Positions 31,160-41,518 of a stretch of DNA of 64,000 nt are shown here, in pieces. The translations under genes and the position numbers were made by a program. The notes beneath the pieces were generated by a model. It had not been told where the DNA came from and searched no databases. It was given only the letters and a program-made list of their open reading frames with translations. Positions within the stretch are counted from its first letter, which is position 1. The number at the start of each line of letters is the position of its first letter. The stretch is from Effrenium voratum (taxonomy: Eukaryota; Sar; Dinophyceae; Suessiales; Symbiodiniaceae): positions 146,255-210,254 of the forward strand of contig CAUJNA010000511.1 in assembly GCA_963377175.1 (NCBI GenBank), written 5' to 3'.

Positions 31160-31436
31160 TCCCCGGCACATTCTAACTAATAGTTAGAAAATAGTCTAAA
31201 CTATTAGTTAGAAAATCGTGTGTGTTTTTGGAGCCAAAAAAATAGACTATTAGTTAGAATCGCGCCGGGCCAAATAGTCTAAATATACTATTTTTTCGGC
31301 GCAACAACGAGACTAAATAGTTAAAAAAAAATAAACTATTTTCCACCACAAAAAAATCTACCTAATTTATAGAATTAGATCTAATTCTATAAATTAGGTA
31401 ATTCCTAGTTTTCTGACTAATCTGGTCTATTGGGCA
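31160..31436. repeat. AT-rich palindrome cluster
   Basis: TTCTAACTAATAGTTAGAA and ACTATTAGTTAGAA variants (31170-31255) and ATAGTCTAAATATACTAT (31275-31293) precede a perfect 42-bp palindrome at 31359-31400 centred on AGATCT. They resemble in style, though not in sequence, the hairpins upstream of the capsid gene. They abut the resumption of fibre coding at 31437. Confidence 0.8.
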
Positions 31437-33423
31437 GTGAGTGTGGACGGCTACACCCTGACCCTGGCGGCGAACCCGTGGAACATTGTGCGCACCTACA
31501 ACCTGACGCCCGGCCGAGAGCTCCTCTTCGCCTGCCGCTACCGGCTCGGCACGGCCTCCAACTTCGTGGTGTACATGTCCGAGGCCGACAACGTCTACGA
31601 CCCCCTGTACGGCAGCTTCGCGGGAGACCAGGGCGCCTGGAGCACGGCCAAGATGTACTTCACAGCGCCTCCGAACGGAGTGCTTTGGGCCTGCCCAACC
31701 AGACGGCAGGAACGGTGGACGTCTACGGCCTCCAGATCCTGGACGCAACCCTGGAGGCCGGCAACACGGCGGAGGAGGCGGCCTCGGCCCTGCTGCTGAA
31801 GCACGAGTTCCTCGACGGCGGGGCCGACGACGTCACGCTGGCCACCCTGGGCGAGGTGCTGCTGGAGCCCACGCTCACCACGTTAGGCAATTCCAACAGC
31901 CAGAGCTCCGTGGCCTCGGCCAGCTTCACGGTGGGAGGCTTCCAGCTGGAGGGCTACGCCATGACCCTGAGCGCCTTCGCCTGGAACATCGTGCGCACCT
32001 ACACGCTGACGCCGGGGAGACGCTACTCCTTCGGCTGCCGGTCGTGTTCACGACGGGCGTGGACGCCTCGGGCGCAGTCTCCTGCGCAGCGCTCACGGCC
32101 GCCGGCACCGTCGCCGGAGCCACGCTGTCGTCCACAGGGGCCGTGTCAGGCAGCTCGCTGAGCATCACGGGGGCGGCCAGCGTGGGCCTGCTGCTCGGCC
32201 ACCGGAATCACGGGCAGCACACTCACCATCAACAACACGGCCAACGCCGGGAACTTCACCATGGTGGGCGACGTGTCCACGGGGACATTGACGGCCTCAG
32301 GCGCAGCAACCGCGGCGAGCTTCGCAGCCACCGGGGCGCTCACGGGCGCCACGCTGACAGTCAGCGGGGCGGCCTCCACGGGCCCGCTGGACTGCGAGAG
32401 CCTGGGCTGCACCTTCACGGCCACGAGCGGCGGAGTGTCGACGGGCAGCGTGGTGTGCGGCGACGCGACGAGCTCGGGCACGGTCTCCGCGCCGCAGCTC
32501 TTCGCCTCCAACACGCTCACCGTGACCAACACCTCCGACTTCTCGGACGATCTCTTCCTGACGAAGAACTGGGCGGGCTGGAGCAAGCTGCAGATTTCCA
32601 ACAACAGCGCGGCCTCCGACAGCGGCCCGGAGCTGCGGCTGCTGGGCAACCAGAGCGCGCGGGTCTTCCTCGAGCGGGGCGGCGGGGCGCATCGTTCTGG
32701 AGCGTGGTCTCGCTGGCGGAGAGCGCGGCGTTCGTGGCGTACGAGGCCAGCAGCGTCGTGTCGGCCTTGGCGCCCTGGAGCGCCGAGATGCTGGCATCCC
32801 GGCTAGCAAGCTGCGCTGCGACGGCCTCGGTGGCGAGACCCAGCAGGGCATTTGCTATCTTGGTGTCTACCTCCAGTGGCGTGTCCAGCCCGTCCACTGT
32901 GGAGAGCAGGGCGGCCAGCTTTTTGGACGATGTCTACGCTGTAGTCCACCAGCCGGACGATTCGCTCCGAGCACGGCCTGGAGGACTTCCAGCATGGCAC
33001 GCTGGGAAACCGTATGGAAGGCTCCAACTTAATGAGCCGACAAAAACGGTCGCCTCGGGGTCGCGCTCCGCAGCTAGAGCAAACCGGCGCGGGTGGTTTC
33101 CTAGAGGGCAGCTGCATGCGAGGGTGCGAGTCAAAGCCGGACGACTATCCCCCGGACGTCGCCCAGATACCTTGCGCAGGGCAAGCAAGCGACCCAGGCC
33201 GCGCGCAGGCGCAACAGCAGCTGGGATTTGGGCCTCGGACGACTTCGCAGGAACGAAGTGGAAGAACCTGACGGGAACCGCCCGGTGGAGCGACGGCACC
33301 GAGATGGTCACGCTCGACTACTCGCACCTCACCAGCGTGCTCTGGGGGGTGTGCAAGGGCTTCCAGGCCAGGCTGGACGCCGTGGAAGCCTGGCAGGCCC
33401 AGCGGGGGCCGAAGAACAAGTAA
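31437..33423 (+). pseudogene. Viral fibre protein, 3' part, rearranged
   Basis: Resumes with VSVDGYTLTLAANPWNIVRT, a beta-rich module (RELLFACRYRLGTASNFVVY) that recurs as YAMTLSAFAWNIVRTYTLTP, so the head has at least two copies. Compared with copy 3, there are deletions of ~31 bp at 31681 and ~13 bp at 31891, and a larger one at 32040. From 32044 short repeats of the type TLTASGAATAASFAATGAL follow in alternating frames, like a phage beta-helix shaft. An inverted fibre fragment interrupts at 32690-32925. The C-terminus WASDDFAGTKWKNLTG, then LDAVEAWQAQRGPKNK and TAA at 33421 looks genuine. Confidence 0.6.
32690..32925 (-). pseudogene. Inverted fragment of the fibre rod
   Basis: On the minus strand this reads TPLEVDTKIANALLGLATEA and ASRDASISALQGAKAD, matching the rod of copy 1 at about 19970-20165. 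It lies inside the fibre 3' part in the opposite orientation, so a recombination between fibre copies has occurred here. Confidence 0.75.
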
Positions 33424-33425
33424 AC

Positions 33426-34373
33426 ATGGAGGCCCTGAGGGATCTTGCCGATGGCTTCAACGTACACGACCCCCGCAAGCTGTACCGCCTCGCGAGGCAG
33501 CGGGACATGGACGTGACGCAGGCCATGGCCTTCGAGGCGCTGCGGGCCGGCAGGCGCAGGCGCCCCGGCCACGTGCGCTGGGCAAGTCGGCTGCCGAGGC
33601 GCCAAACGACCGGCTGCAGGCCGACCTGATCGACTTCAGCCAGAACACCAGGGGGAAGACCAAGTACGGCCTCGTGGTCATGGACGTCTTCACCCGCAAG
33701 GCGGCCGTGGAGCCGCTGCAGAGCAAGAGCGCCGAGGCGGTGGGGCAGGCCACCAAGCGGGCCACCCGGGAGCTGGTGGGCGAGGAGCGCAACTTCGTGG
33801 TCACGACCGACCTGGGCAACGAGTTTGCCACGCTGGACCGGGAGCTGCCCACGGAGGCGGTGCACCGCACCAAGCGGCCCGAGGACCGCAACGCCACGGC
33901 CGTGGTGTGGCGACCAGGGTGGCCCGCAGGGGCGGGCAGTGGAGCGACCACTTCGAGCAGGCCGCGGGCGCCTACAACGCCCGGCCGCACGAGACGGTCT
34001 ACCCGAGGACGTGGAGCGGCAGCCGGCCACCGAGTTCCGGCTGCTGCAGGACAACGCCGACAAGTTCCAGCACAACAAGGATTTGACGGACCGCTGCATG
34101 AAGGCGGTCGAGGACGCGGGGGCCTTCAGGGCGCCCACCAACGCGGCCCGGAGCTTCAACCCGCAGTACGGCGACGTGCAGCGGCTGGGCGCCGTGGACT
34201 CCATGACGGTGAAGAGCACCGAGGGCCGCGAGACCCTGCTGAAGCTGGCGCTGCCGGCGCCCCAAGGCAGCGGCAACGCAGCGGGCCGGCTGACGAGGCG
34301 TGGCAGGCCCGCTGCTGCGAGGCAGCTGGACGACTTCCTGGGGCAGCCGGCGCGGCCCAGGACCATCGACTGA
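33426..34373 (+). pseudogene. Polinton-type rve integrase
   Basis: ATG at 33426, three bases after the fibre stop. The N-terminus (MEALRDLADGFNVHDPRKLY) is in one frame. From about 33590 another frame carries the RNase-H-fold core: QADLIDFSQNTRGKTKYGLV (first Asp), MDVFTRKAAVEPL and VVTTDLGNEFATL (second Asp). The third acidic residue should fall near 33905, exactly where a short deletion or frame slip occurs. Further on come QWSDHFEQAAGAYNARPH (a signature of this family) and, after another slip, PATEFRLLQDNADKFQHNKD and ARPRTID with stop. Such integrases mediate Polinton integration with 5-6-bp target duplications. At least three frame breaks make it inactive. Confidence 0.78.
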
Positions 34374-34381
34374 TGCGGCCG

Positions 34382-34412
34382 AGAACCTACTCGACGGGGC
34401 GGTTCTTTTTCG
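34382..34412. terminator. Hairpin with T-run after integrase
   Basis: AGAACC...GGTTCT stem, 12-nt loop, followed by TTTTT, within 10-40 bp after the integrase stop. It fits the gene-end hairpins elsewhere in the viral pieces. Confidence 0.55.
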
Positions 34413-34430
34413 TGCTCATCTGGGCCGAAA

Positions 34431-34607
34431 ATGAACCGCTCCCGCGGGACCTTCAAATTGTCCAAGCCGGCCCAAAATACGGCTGAGAACCTCCTAAAAG
34501 CTGCTTCGGCTGGCTCCGTGGCTGCTCTTTTGGCAACAGACCATTGGGCCAAAGTTCTTAGGGTTTGGGGTCCCCAGCATGATCAGCAGCTTGGGCCAAA
34601 CTCCTGA
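34431..34607 (+). CDS. Short viral ORF or fragment (58 aa)
   Basis: ATG directly after the integrase hairpin: MNRSRGTFKLSKPAQNTAEN, then LLKAASAGSVAALLATDHW. The first ~45 residues look protein-like. From about 34550 a repeated TAGGGTTTGGGGTCCCCAG phrase takes over, so this is probably the 5' end of a viral gene cut by a junction. Family unknown. Confidence 0.35.
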   Translation: MNRSRGTFKLSKPAQNTAENLLKAASAGSVAALLATDHWAKVLRVWGPQHDQQLGPNS

Positions 34608-35757
34608 GCTCCTAGGGTTTGGGGTCCCCAGCAAGAACAACAGTCCGAGCCAACTTGAACGGGACGCTTCTACCAAACAACCTGGGCGTCAAGTGTCGCA
34701 CAGGGTGAACGATGTGGCACAAGCTCGACACATGCGGCAAACCATGGGCACATGCCATAGTGGCCTCTCCGACCCTCTGACACCAGTTCTCTTTGCTCCT
34801 GTAATGCAGGTCAACAAGCTCGCCGGACTCACATCGTCGACCTGACCGCCAGGCCAGAAAGCATGGCATGTTGACGTAAACACCTGTCAACATTGTCAAC
34901 CTGAGTGCCAGGCCCACAACACGGCATGTTGACGTAAACACCTGTCAACATTGTCAACCTGAGTGCCAGGCCCACAACATGGCATGTTGACGTAAACACC
35001 TGTCAACATTGTCAACCTGAGTGCCAGGCACACAACATGGCATGTTGACGTAAACACCTGTCAACATTGTCAACCAGAGTGCCTGGCCCACAACATGGCA
35101 TGTTGACGAAAACACCTGTCAACAATGTCAACCTGAGTGCCAGGCCCACAACATGGCATGTTGACGTAAACACCTGTCAACATTGTCAGCATCACCTTTG
35201 ACACGCCGGAGAGCTCGCGTGTTTACACTGTTGACGGGTGTTTACCCAAACATGGCTTGTTGGCTGGCTGACCCGCCTGAAAGTTCAGACCGGCCAGCGG
35301 AGGCGTCTACCTGCCCAAGCTCAGGTTGACAATGTTGACGGGTGTTTACGTAAACATGGCTTGTCTGACTGGTGGGGTGGGGTACATGGGCGGTCACATC
35401 TGGATTGGAACATCGCGCCAACTGAATCAAGAAGGGGCTGCAATCTGTTTTTTCACAAGGCATGCACTGAGTTTCTGCTGCAGCAGCAAGATCGACTGCC
35501 ACTTGCTCCAAGCGCACGTACAGGGAGTAGGCGGCTGAGGCGAGGTCGCCACGCCTTCGCCTCCGGGGTCAGCCGCTTCCAGCAAGCCCGATGCAAGGCA
35601 TTGGTCGCATCCTCAAACTTCTCCTATAAAGATTCAGGGGGCAAAAAAAAAACGTGAAAATTCACGTCAGTTGCTACGAAGTCCATGCAAAAACGTGAAC
35701 ATTTGCGTCAGTTATTACGCCGTCCATTCCCCAGACGTCAAAAATAGAGGCTGAAGA
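34608..35757. repeat. 57-bp tandem array with GTTTACGTAAAC-type palindromes
   Basis: Six units of ~57 bp (34862-35190) each contain CATGTTGACGTAAACACCTG and TCAACATTGTCAACCTGAGT. From 35225 to 35380 related strings appear inverted (TGTTGACGGGTGTTTACGTA). A matching stretch is at 37525-37660. A 16-bp perfect palindrome ACGTGAAAATTCACGT is at about 35652. No gene. Confidence 0.9.
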
Positions 35758-35995
35758 TTGAAAGTAAACCCCTAAACGCCAAACTAAGCCCTAAAGGTAA
35801 ACCCTAAAGGCGCCACTTTCTGAGGCTCATCGTTTTGGTAAGCAGCCAGATTCCCGTACGCTTCAGTGGCACTCTGTGCCAATCCTCTCTCCCAAACCCC
35901 TAAACTCCTAAACCCCCAAACCCAAAAAAGCCCAAACTGAACCCTGAGAGTAAACTGTAAATTCCTAAACCCCTAAACCCTAAAGGGCCCACGAA
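35758..35995. repeat. Degenerate telomere-like repeats (CCCTAAA type)
   Basis: Several CCCTAAA, CCCCTAAA and CCTAAACCC variants occur at 35765-35815 and 35885-35985. The complement is TTTAGGG, the repeat reported at dinoflagellate telomeres. Copies are scattered and mutated, so this would be an old interstitial site. Confidence 0.5.
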
Positions 35996-36418
35996 CTCGC
36001 TGAAGAAAGAGTCGTTGTACAAGTCGTCCACCTGCTATGAATTAAGTCGCGTTTTTATTGGCGGGGGTTCGGGTTTGAGGGGGTTGGGCTTCAAGTCTTG
36101 CCACAGAGACTGCCACAACTGTTCTCAAATCTGCTGACACACAATGCACGGGTTTCATAATCAGCTTGCGAACGGGTCTGTCGCGAGTCTCCACCCTTAC
36201 TTGCGTGGAACTCAAGCTGATGCCTTCGAATTTTGGCTTTTTTTGTGAGCTTATGAGGGATTCTCTACCTGGGGCGCGATGTTCCCCTGCTTGGGTGCGG
36301 TGTTCCCCTAAGCACAAGAGCTCTTCCAAAACATCACGCAAGCGCGGCTGGTGGGTTTCTCACTCGTTCGCAAGCAGTTCTGCTCACAGACTTCGTACAT
36401 GCTCTTCTGCATGCTGCC
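35996..36418. other. 3' flank of the 36419 gene, no separate gene
   Basis: The minus-strand frame MRDVLEELLCLGEHRTQAGE at about 36341-36042 lies just downstream of the neighbouring stop. It could be a further exon, but no splice join is apparent. Confidence 0.3.
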
Positions 36419-37261
36419 TCAAGCCGGCCCTACCGAATTTGACGCCAGAAGTCGCTGGATCAGATCTCCTGTCATGCTTGGGCAGCGCTGGGTGTATCTG
36501 TCGACAATCCTGGACGGATTTGTCAACTCCTGATGCTGCCTATGCGCCATTTCTGCTTTGAGAAAGAGCGCTCGCATGTGAGGCGGGGGGCGGACAGAAA
36601 TTTGTTGGCCGTGCAGATCTCTGAATTTCAGCTCTTTGAGCTCTCCCCGCCCTTTCTCTTTTCCCTTCACTGGCGCGAATTTGGAACATTGGCGATCTAC
36701 ATACTTGATGACTGTGTCCTTCAATGCCTCGCTGATCTCCACCACGAGAATCAGTTCATCTCTGCCTGGTTGAACCTCAGCTGGGATCAGGGTCAACCTC
36801 CCGGCTTGATACTTCAGCTCCACATCCTTAAGAAGAAGCAGTGCGTTTTTGGCATCTGTTGTGTGAAACCCCCAGTTCTCAGCCACTGTCCACTGTGCCT
36901 TCGGAACGATGTGTTCCGCAACTGCTGGGAACCAACGGCTGGCATAATTGCGGGATTTCTTTGGACTGAAAAGCTGTCCCAAGATGACACACGAATTTGC
37001 GCCCCCGTAGTACTTCTTTGCTGTCTCATGGAAAGTCTTGTCAGTCAATTGCGATACCACATCTTCTGGGACTGGATGCACGCGGTAGAGTGGTGTCACG
37101 AATGTATTGATGTCCTTTTGTATGGACTCCACCTGCTTCTGCAAGGAGTCCTGCTTCTCCACCAAGGAGTCCTGCTTCTCCACCAAGGAGTCCACCTGCG
37201 TCATCATCGCTTGCATCATTTGCATCATCTTGTCCATTCGCTCATCGGAATTCACTGCCAT
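36419..37261 (-). CDS. Coiled-coil hypothetical protein
   Basis: ATG at 37261 (MAVNSDERMDKMMQMMQ) to TGA at 36419, ~280 residues, intact. Residues ~8-50 form a Met/Gln-rich coiled coil with a tandem DSLVEKQ heptad. The remainder is mixed alpha/beta (RVHPVPEDVVSQLTDKTFHE, NYASRWFPAVAEHIVPKAQW, VKGKEKGRGELKELKFRDLH). It resembles the layout of retroelement ORF1 proteins (coiled coil plus basic domain), but no RNA-binding motif is certain. It is flanked on both sides by the GTTTACGTAAAC repeat family, as if carried in a repeat-bounded unit. Confidence 0.5.
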   Translation of the reverse strand: MAVNSDERMDKMMQMMQAMMTQVDSLVEKQDSLVEKQDSLQKQVESIQKDINTFVTPLYRVHPVPEDVVSQLTDKTFHETAKKYYGGANSCVILGQLFSPKKSRNYASRWFPAVAEHIVPKAQWTVAENWGFHTTDAKNALLLLKDVELKYQAGRLTLIPAEVQPGRDELILVVEISEALKDTVIKYVDRQCSKFAPVKGKEKGRGELKELKFRDLHGQQISVRPPPHMRALFLKAEMAHRQHQELTNPSRIVDRYTQRCPSMTGDLIQRLLASNSVGPA

Positions 37262-37365
37262 TGTGCTATGACTACGCGTCTGTGCTTCTTGATCTTCACT
37301 ACAAACGTCTGCGAGGCAAAGGAGGCTGCCCGTGCCGCTCGAGGACAAAAGTCAACGCTTTGGGA

Positions 37366-38130
37366 TGAAATCATCGTATTGGGGACGAAATCATTGCTTT
37401 GGGGGCGAAATCATCGTTTTGAGGACAGAGGTCAGCCCGTTGAGCCAAGTCTGAGGGGAGCTTCTAACAGATCACTTGGACGTCAAGTGTCGCACAGAGC
37501 GATGTGGCACAAGCTTGCCATGTTTACACTGTTGAGGGTTGTTTACGTAAACACGGCTTGTTGGCTGGCTGACCCGCCTGGAAGTTCAGACCGGCCCTGC
37601 CCACGCAAGAAGAAGTTGACAATGTTGACAGATGTTTACGTAAACATTGCTTGTTTTGCCACAGACCATGACCGGCCTAAGCCCCCGAGGATGTTGCGGA
37701 TGATCTGTGCAACCTGTCAAGGGCCACTTGGGCCAGCACCGCAAAAACGGGAAACGGGGCCTGAGCCCCCGAGGATGTTGCGGATGTTCTGCGCAACCTG
37801 TCCGGCGGCCCTTGCCTGCTCGGCACCCTGGTGCCTGCTCGGCACCTCTTGCGCTTGCTCAGCGCCATCCCCTCCCTTCCCCACCGGCCGCTGCCCTTCA
37901 GCCCCCGATCGCGATTTGCGGCCGGCGGGGAGAGTCTTTCATCAGCGCCTGCTCGACACCTCCTGCGCTTGCTCAGCGCCACACCCCCCTTCCCCACCGG
38001 CCGCCTGCCCTTCAGCCCCCGATCGCGATTTGCGGCCGGTGGGGAGAGTCTTGCATCAGCAGCCTGCTCGACACCTCCTGCGCTTGCTCCTTCAGCCCCC
38101 AATCGCGTTTGGTGGCCGGTGGGGAGGGTC
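37366..38130. repeat. Mixed tandem repeats
   Basis: Three GAAATCATCGTTTTGGGGAC-like units occur at 37366-37430. The GTTTACGTAAAC family recurs at 37525-37660. Two ~80-bp units with CCCGAGGATGTTGCGGATG lie at 37683 and 37763. Three ~115-bp units with CTCCTGCGCTTGCTCAGCGC and CCCCGATCGCG lie at 37820-38125. The long open frame across them is an artefact. Confidence 0.8.
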
Positions 38131-38560
38131 TCTCTCATGAAAAAATCAAGGCAATATGCCAAATTTTCCAAAACTCTCACAGACTTTCCATGTAAAATCG
38201 TGGTTTTAGTGGCTGACGGTGCACATCTCGCCGATGGACTTGGCGTTCTGCTACAGGGGGGCACGGAACGGGGCACCTGGCATACTTGGGGAGCCTTGGG
38301 TTGGGGATCACAGTCTCAATGATTGGACGCGGGCCCTGGCGTGTGGAGCAGGTCCATGCAGGGAACGGGAAAGATCTGGAAGAATCCAGGTTTCCTGAGG
38401 ACCCTCACTCACCTGCCAGGTGGTCACGGGGGGGGGGGGGTGCAAAGAGGGTGCAAAGAGGGTGCAAAGAGGGTGCAAAGAGGGTGCAAAAAGGGTGCAA
38501 AGAGGGTGCAAAGAGGGTGCAAAAAGGGTGCAAACAGTGAAGTTAAGGGGGGGACATCAC
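38131..38560. repeat. GTGCAAAGAGG tandem array and flank
   Basis: Nine 11-bp GTGCAAAGAGG or GTGCAAAAAGG units at 38440-38533 follow a G12 run. 38131-38435 has no supported gene. Confidence 0.9.
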
Positions 38561-39767
38561 CAAAAACGAGGCAAGGGTTAGGGTGCGCTTGTGACAGCGC
38601 CAAGCAAAACGGGCCGGAAACCTGATACTGGTGATGCCAAGCAAACTGATGCTGTTGATGCCAAGCTGCACTCGCAATCTCAAGGCCTGCTAATCTCCCC
38701 AATGACCCCACCGTGCCAGCTCTGCGTTTCTCTGATCTCCCAGCGGCTCTCTGCGCTCATTCAAGCCAACACCAGTGAAAACAAATACAGTTGATCATGA
38801 CAAAATGTCAAGTTGGGTGATCGTCAGAGGCCCTGGCCGGAACGAGAAGTCCACGGCGATGTCCCAAGGCACACCTGCGAGTCAGCGCTCGGCCCCAAAA
38901 AGAAGAACAACCGACCAGCGTGCCTGTTACAGTTGGGTTTCCCAGTGACCTGTGCTTGAACACCTTCAGGAAGCACCAAGCATCACACGAGAACAGACAC
39001 TACACTTCATCATGACCAAAAGGCTGAGACAGATCCCCAAGGCCCTGGCCGGGAGAAGATGGTGAAGTTGCAAAGACCTGTGGCGCGGGGCAGGACGACC
39101 GGCGAAGCGGAAAGTGGGGGAACACAAACGGAAAAAGAATCGGCCTTGAGCAACCACAAAGGACCCGTCGACCCGATCCCAAAAACACAAAACTCCAAGA
39201 CAGCTGCGGCGGCAAAGCACGCGAGTTCAAAACAAACAACGACTCAGACATGCCAAAAAGCGAACTCATGCCATACAAAAACACACTAGGGAAAAAACAG
39301 CCCCCGCATGCAACCCGCGAGCTCTTCCAACGCAAACAAAAACGTTTTTGAGACCATGATTTTTTCGAAAAAACGCCCTCTCAAAAAACGGCCCCGCAAG
39401 CGTCCCCGCAAGCGTCCCCGCAAGCGTCCCCGCAAGCGTCCCCGCAAGCGTCCCCGCCCCTTGTTTTTGTGGGACGCATAGCGCACCCCGCCGCATGTCC
39501 CACAAAAATGCCCTCCCAGAGCCTCCTGTGCCTCGCGAGAAGCCGCGACATCGAAAACAAAACTTTGGGGTGCTCTCAAAAAAAAACGCATCTCGTGCCA
39601 CGTGGTTCCAAAACATGCAAAAATCAAGCAAGCAACTTGAGCCAAAGGCATCCCTCTGCATCATCAAAATTGCAACACGCTCCTTTTGCCGCAGTGCTCG
39701 CCTGGCGCGACACACTGCTCGAGTCAACGTCCGACCAAAATATGGCCGCCCCACAAAGAAAAAACAC
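38561..39767. repeat. Unique DNA with a 12-bp tandem repeat
   Basis: Six CCGCAAGCGTCC units lie at about 39397-39462. Two similar phrases (CAAGGCCCTGGCCGGGA, AGGCCCTGGCCGGAACG) occur near 38830 and 39040 with shared flanks, a diverged duplication. No coding frame with motifs was seen. Confidence 0.6.
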
Positions 39768-40067
39768 ATGGCAAGCTGGGCGAGACAGCGACAACAGATC
39801 ACGGAAGCGGCTGACAACGGCGCCAGGGCTCGCACAACGGCGGATGGCTCCATTGTGCTGAACCTAAGGCGAGGACGCGCTGCTATCGCGGGCAGACAGG
39901 CAGCTGACAAGGGCCGGGCAGCACTATTACTCGCACCGAGCAAGGACTTTGACTACAACCAATTGATTTGCGAGGGCCCGAACGACTACATTTTACTACG
40001 GAACGGACACCGGCTCACCAAGCTCTTCCGCGACAAGTACTACGAGTACCTGGTGCTCTCTCTTTAG
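39768..40067 (+). pseudogene. Hypothetical gene truncated by foldback element
   Basis: From the ATG the frame reads MASWARQRQQITEAADNGA, RAALLLAPSKDFDYNQLICE and LRNGHRLTKLFRDKYYEYLV, then enters the arm of a foldback element and stops within it. The last native codons are at about 40056. The original gene presumably continued; no continuation was found beyond the element. Family unknown. Confidence 0.4.
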
Positions 40068-40536
40068 AAGGTATTCCCAAATGGATTCTATTCTACCTGA
40101 CAGGCTCCTAGCACTCGTCCGTCCAGGAAATGACCTCGTCCTGCGAAGGATTTGAAGTCTATAACGCTGCGTGCAGGCGTGTGGCTGCAAAATAATGACC
40201 CCTAGATATGCGCCGCAATTTGGCTCCAGGTTGCATTTCAAGCGATGTCAAGCTTTGCCAAAGGAAACCCCTTTTCCATTTGTTTTGGGGACCCCTTTTT
40301 TTGGGACCCCTTGTTTTCTCTTTTTTTATTTTTTCTTAGCCCTGCAAAGGTTGGCTCGCTTGAAATGCAACCTGGAGCCAAATTGCACGCATATCTAGGG
40401 GCATTATTTTGCAGCCACACGCCTGCACGCAGCGTTTTAGACTTCGAATCCTTCGCAGTCATTTCCTGGACGGACGAGTGCTAGGAGCCTGTCAGGTAGA
40501 ATAGAATCCATTTGGGAAACCCCCTCTAAAGAGAGA
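40059..40536. mobile_element. Foldback element, family A copy 2
   Basis: Arms 40059-40280 and 40325-40536 share GCTCTCTCTTTAGA outer ends, the CGTGCAGGCGTGTGGCTGCA core and TTGGCTCCAGGTTGCATTTC inner parts. The small loop contains GGGGACCCC and TTTGGGACCCC. The plus-strand gene to its left and the minus-strand gene to its right both lose their 3' ends in it. It is more complete than copy 1 because the loop is not replaced by CCAGCCAAAA repeats. Confidence 0.88.
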
Positions 40537-41518
40537 GCCCCGCCGTTGCCGCCGCGCCAACTCCCGCCGCGCCCTGCGGCTCGCTTCGCCTTCTTCTTGG
40601 CCTTTCCGAAGGCGGCCTTGCCGCGCTTGGAGAACTTGAAAGCCGGCGCGCTTTTGCGACTCGACAGCCATAGATTCGGGACTTGGCTCTCAAATGGCTC
40701 TTCGTCTGGGAAGTGAACCATGCAAAACCCAGCTGCTCCTTCCTTCAACTCGCCATGAATGCACTTGCCTCCTTCCAAGGCTTTGACATAGCAGCCCTGG
40801 CTGGGGTCAAAGTACGCTTTTGCCAAAGGGATTGCAGCAGCTGCCTGGAGATCCTCTTCCTCCGAGTCTTTCACAACCAAAACATCTGAATCTGAGTCCA
40901 CCTGGTCTGCCTCTCCCACGTCAGAGGCCTCTGCAGCTGCCTCATCGTCAACTGATGCATTACTGGCAGTGGCTGGAAGACCATACATGCTGAAAACATC
41001 GCACGAAGCTGTAGCCTTCCTTTTGAAACGGTATCTTCTGCTTGGCTTAAAGGGTGCAGGGTCACCTGCAGGAAGAGCCTGTGCTGCGCCAGGTGTCTCG
41101 ACGGGCTCGCGTTCTTTCATGGGATCCATGGCTTTCTGCGGAGTGCCTTGCCCTGTAAGCTGCTTGAGCTTCGACACAAGCCTCCACACACTGGGCGTGA
41201 GCTTCTTCCCGGAACTGCTGGACTGCAGCTTGCTCCTCAAACGCTTGAAGCAAGCAGATATGTCCCTTGCCACTGCGCGAGCATCCTTGCCACTGACGTC
41301 ATAAGATCTGACCAAGCCGTCCCTCAGCACAGACTCTGAAGGCCGAACTGTCTCATCCATGATGTCTGCCAGCAAGCCCTCATACTGTGCTATAACCTCC
41401 TCCACATCCTTTCTGAAAGCGCCGGGTCCAGGTCTTTGAAGTGAGATCTGAAGCACTTCACCAAGTCTTTGGCACTAGCCGTGTTTCTAGCTCGAGGAGG
41501 CGGCATGTTTGCAGCCAT
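40537..41518 (-). pseudogene. Hypothetical basic protein, frameshifted and 3'-truncated
   Basis: ATG at 41518 (MAANMPPPRARNTASAKDLV). One frame change at about 41415 leads into DVEEVIAQYEGLLADIMDET, RAVARDISACFKRLRSKLQS and LTPSVWRLVSKLKQLTGQG. An acidic centre (EEDLQAAAAIP) follows, then a possible Cys/His patch (CIHGELKEGAAGFCMVHF) and a Lys-rich tail (GKAAFGKAKKKAKRAAGRGG) that runs into the foldback element before any native stop. About 330 residues remain. Function unknown; the tail suggests nuclear or nucleic-acid binding. Confidence 0.5.

Larger units (their letters stand above)
20900..31436. mobile_element. 10.5-kb block inserted in the fibre gene
   Basis: Aligned by eye with the uninterrupted copy at 62911-62990, copy 1 breaks after GACGTCTC (20899) and resumes at GTGAGTGTGGACGG (31437). 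About 67 bp of fibre sequence is missing. The block carries arrays of CTTGAGAGACACC in both orientations, five non-viral genes and a CACTA/tnp2-like transposase. Its right edge is rich in AT palindromes that resemble viral intergenic DNA, so the block may be a composite of more than one event. Confidence 0.6.

Noticed and set aside
36533..38140. 535-codon plus-strand frame
   Set aside because: Antisense to the coiled-coil gene and then through tandem repeats; no motifs.
38323..38711. GCKEGAKRVQ-type repeat protein
   Set aside because: Translation of the 11-bp GTGCAAAGAGG array in shifting frames.
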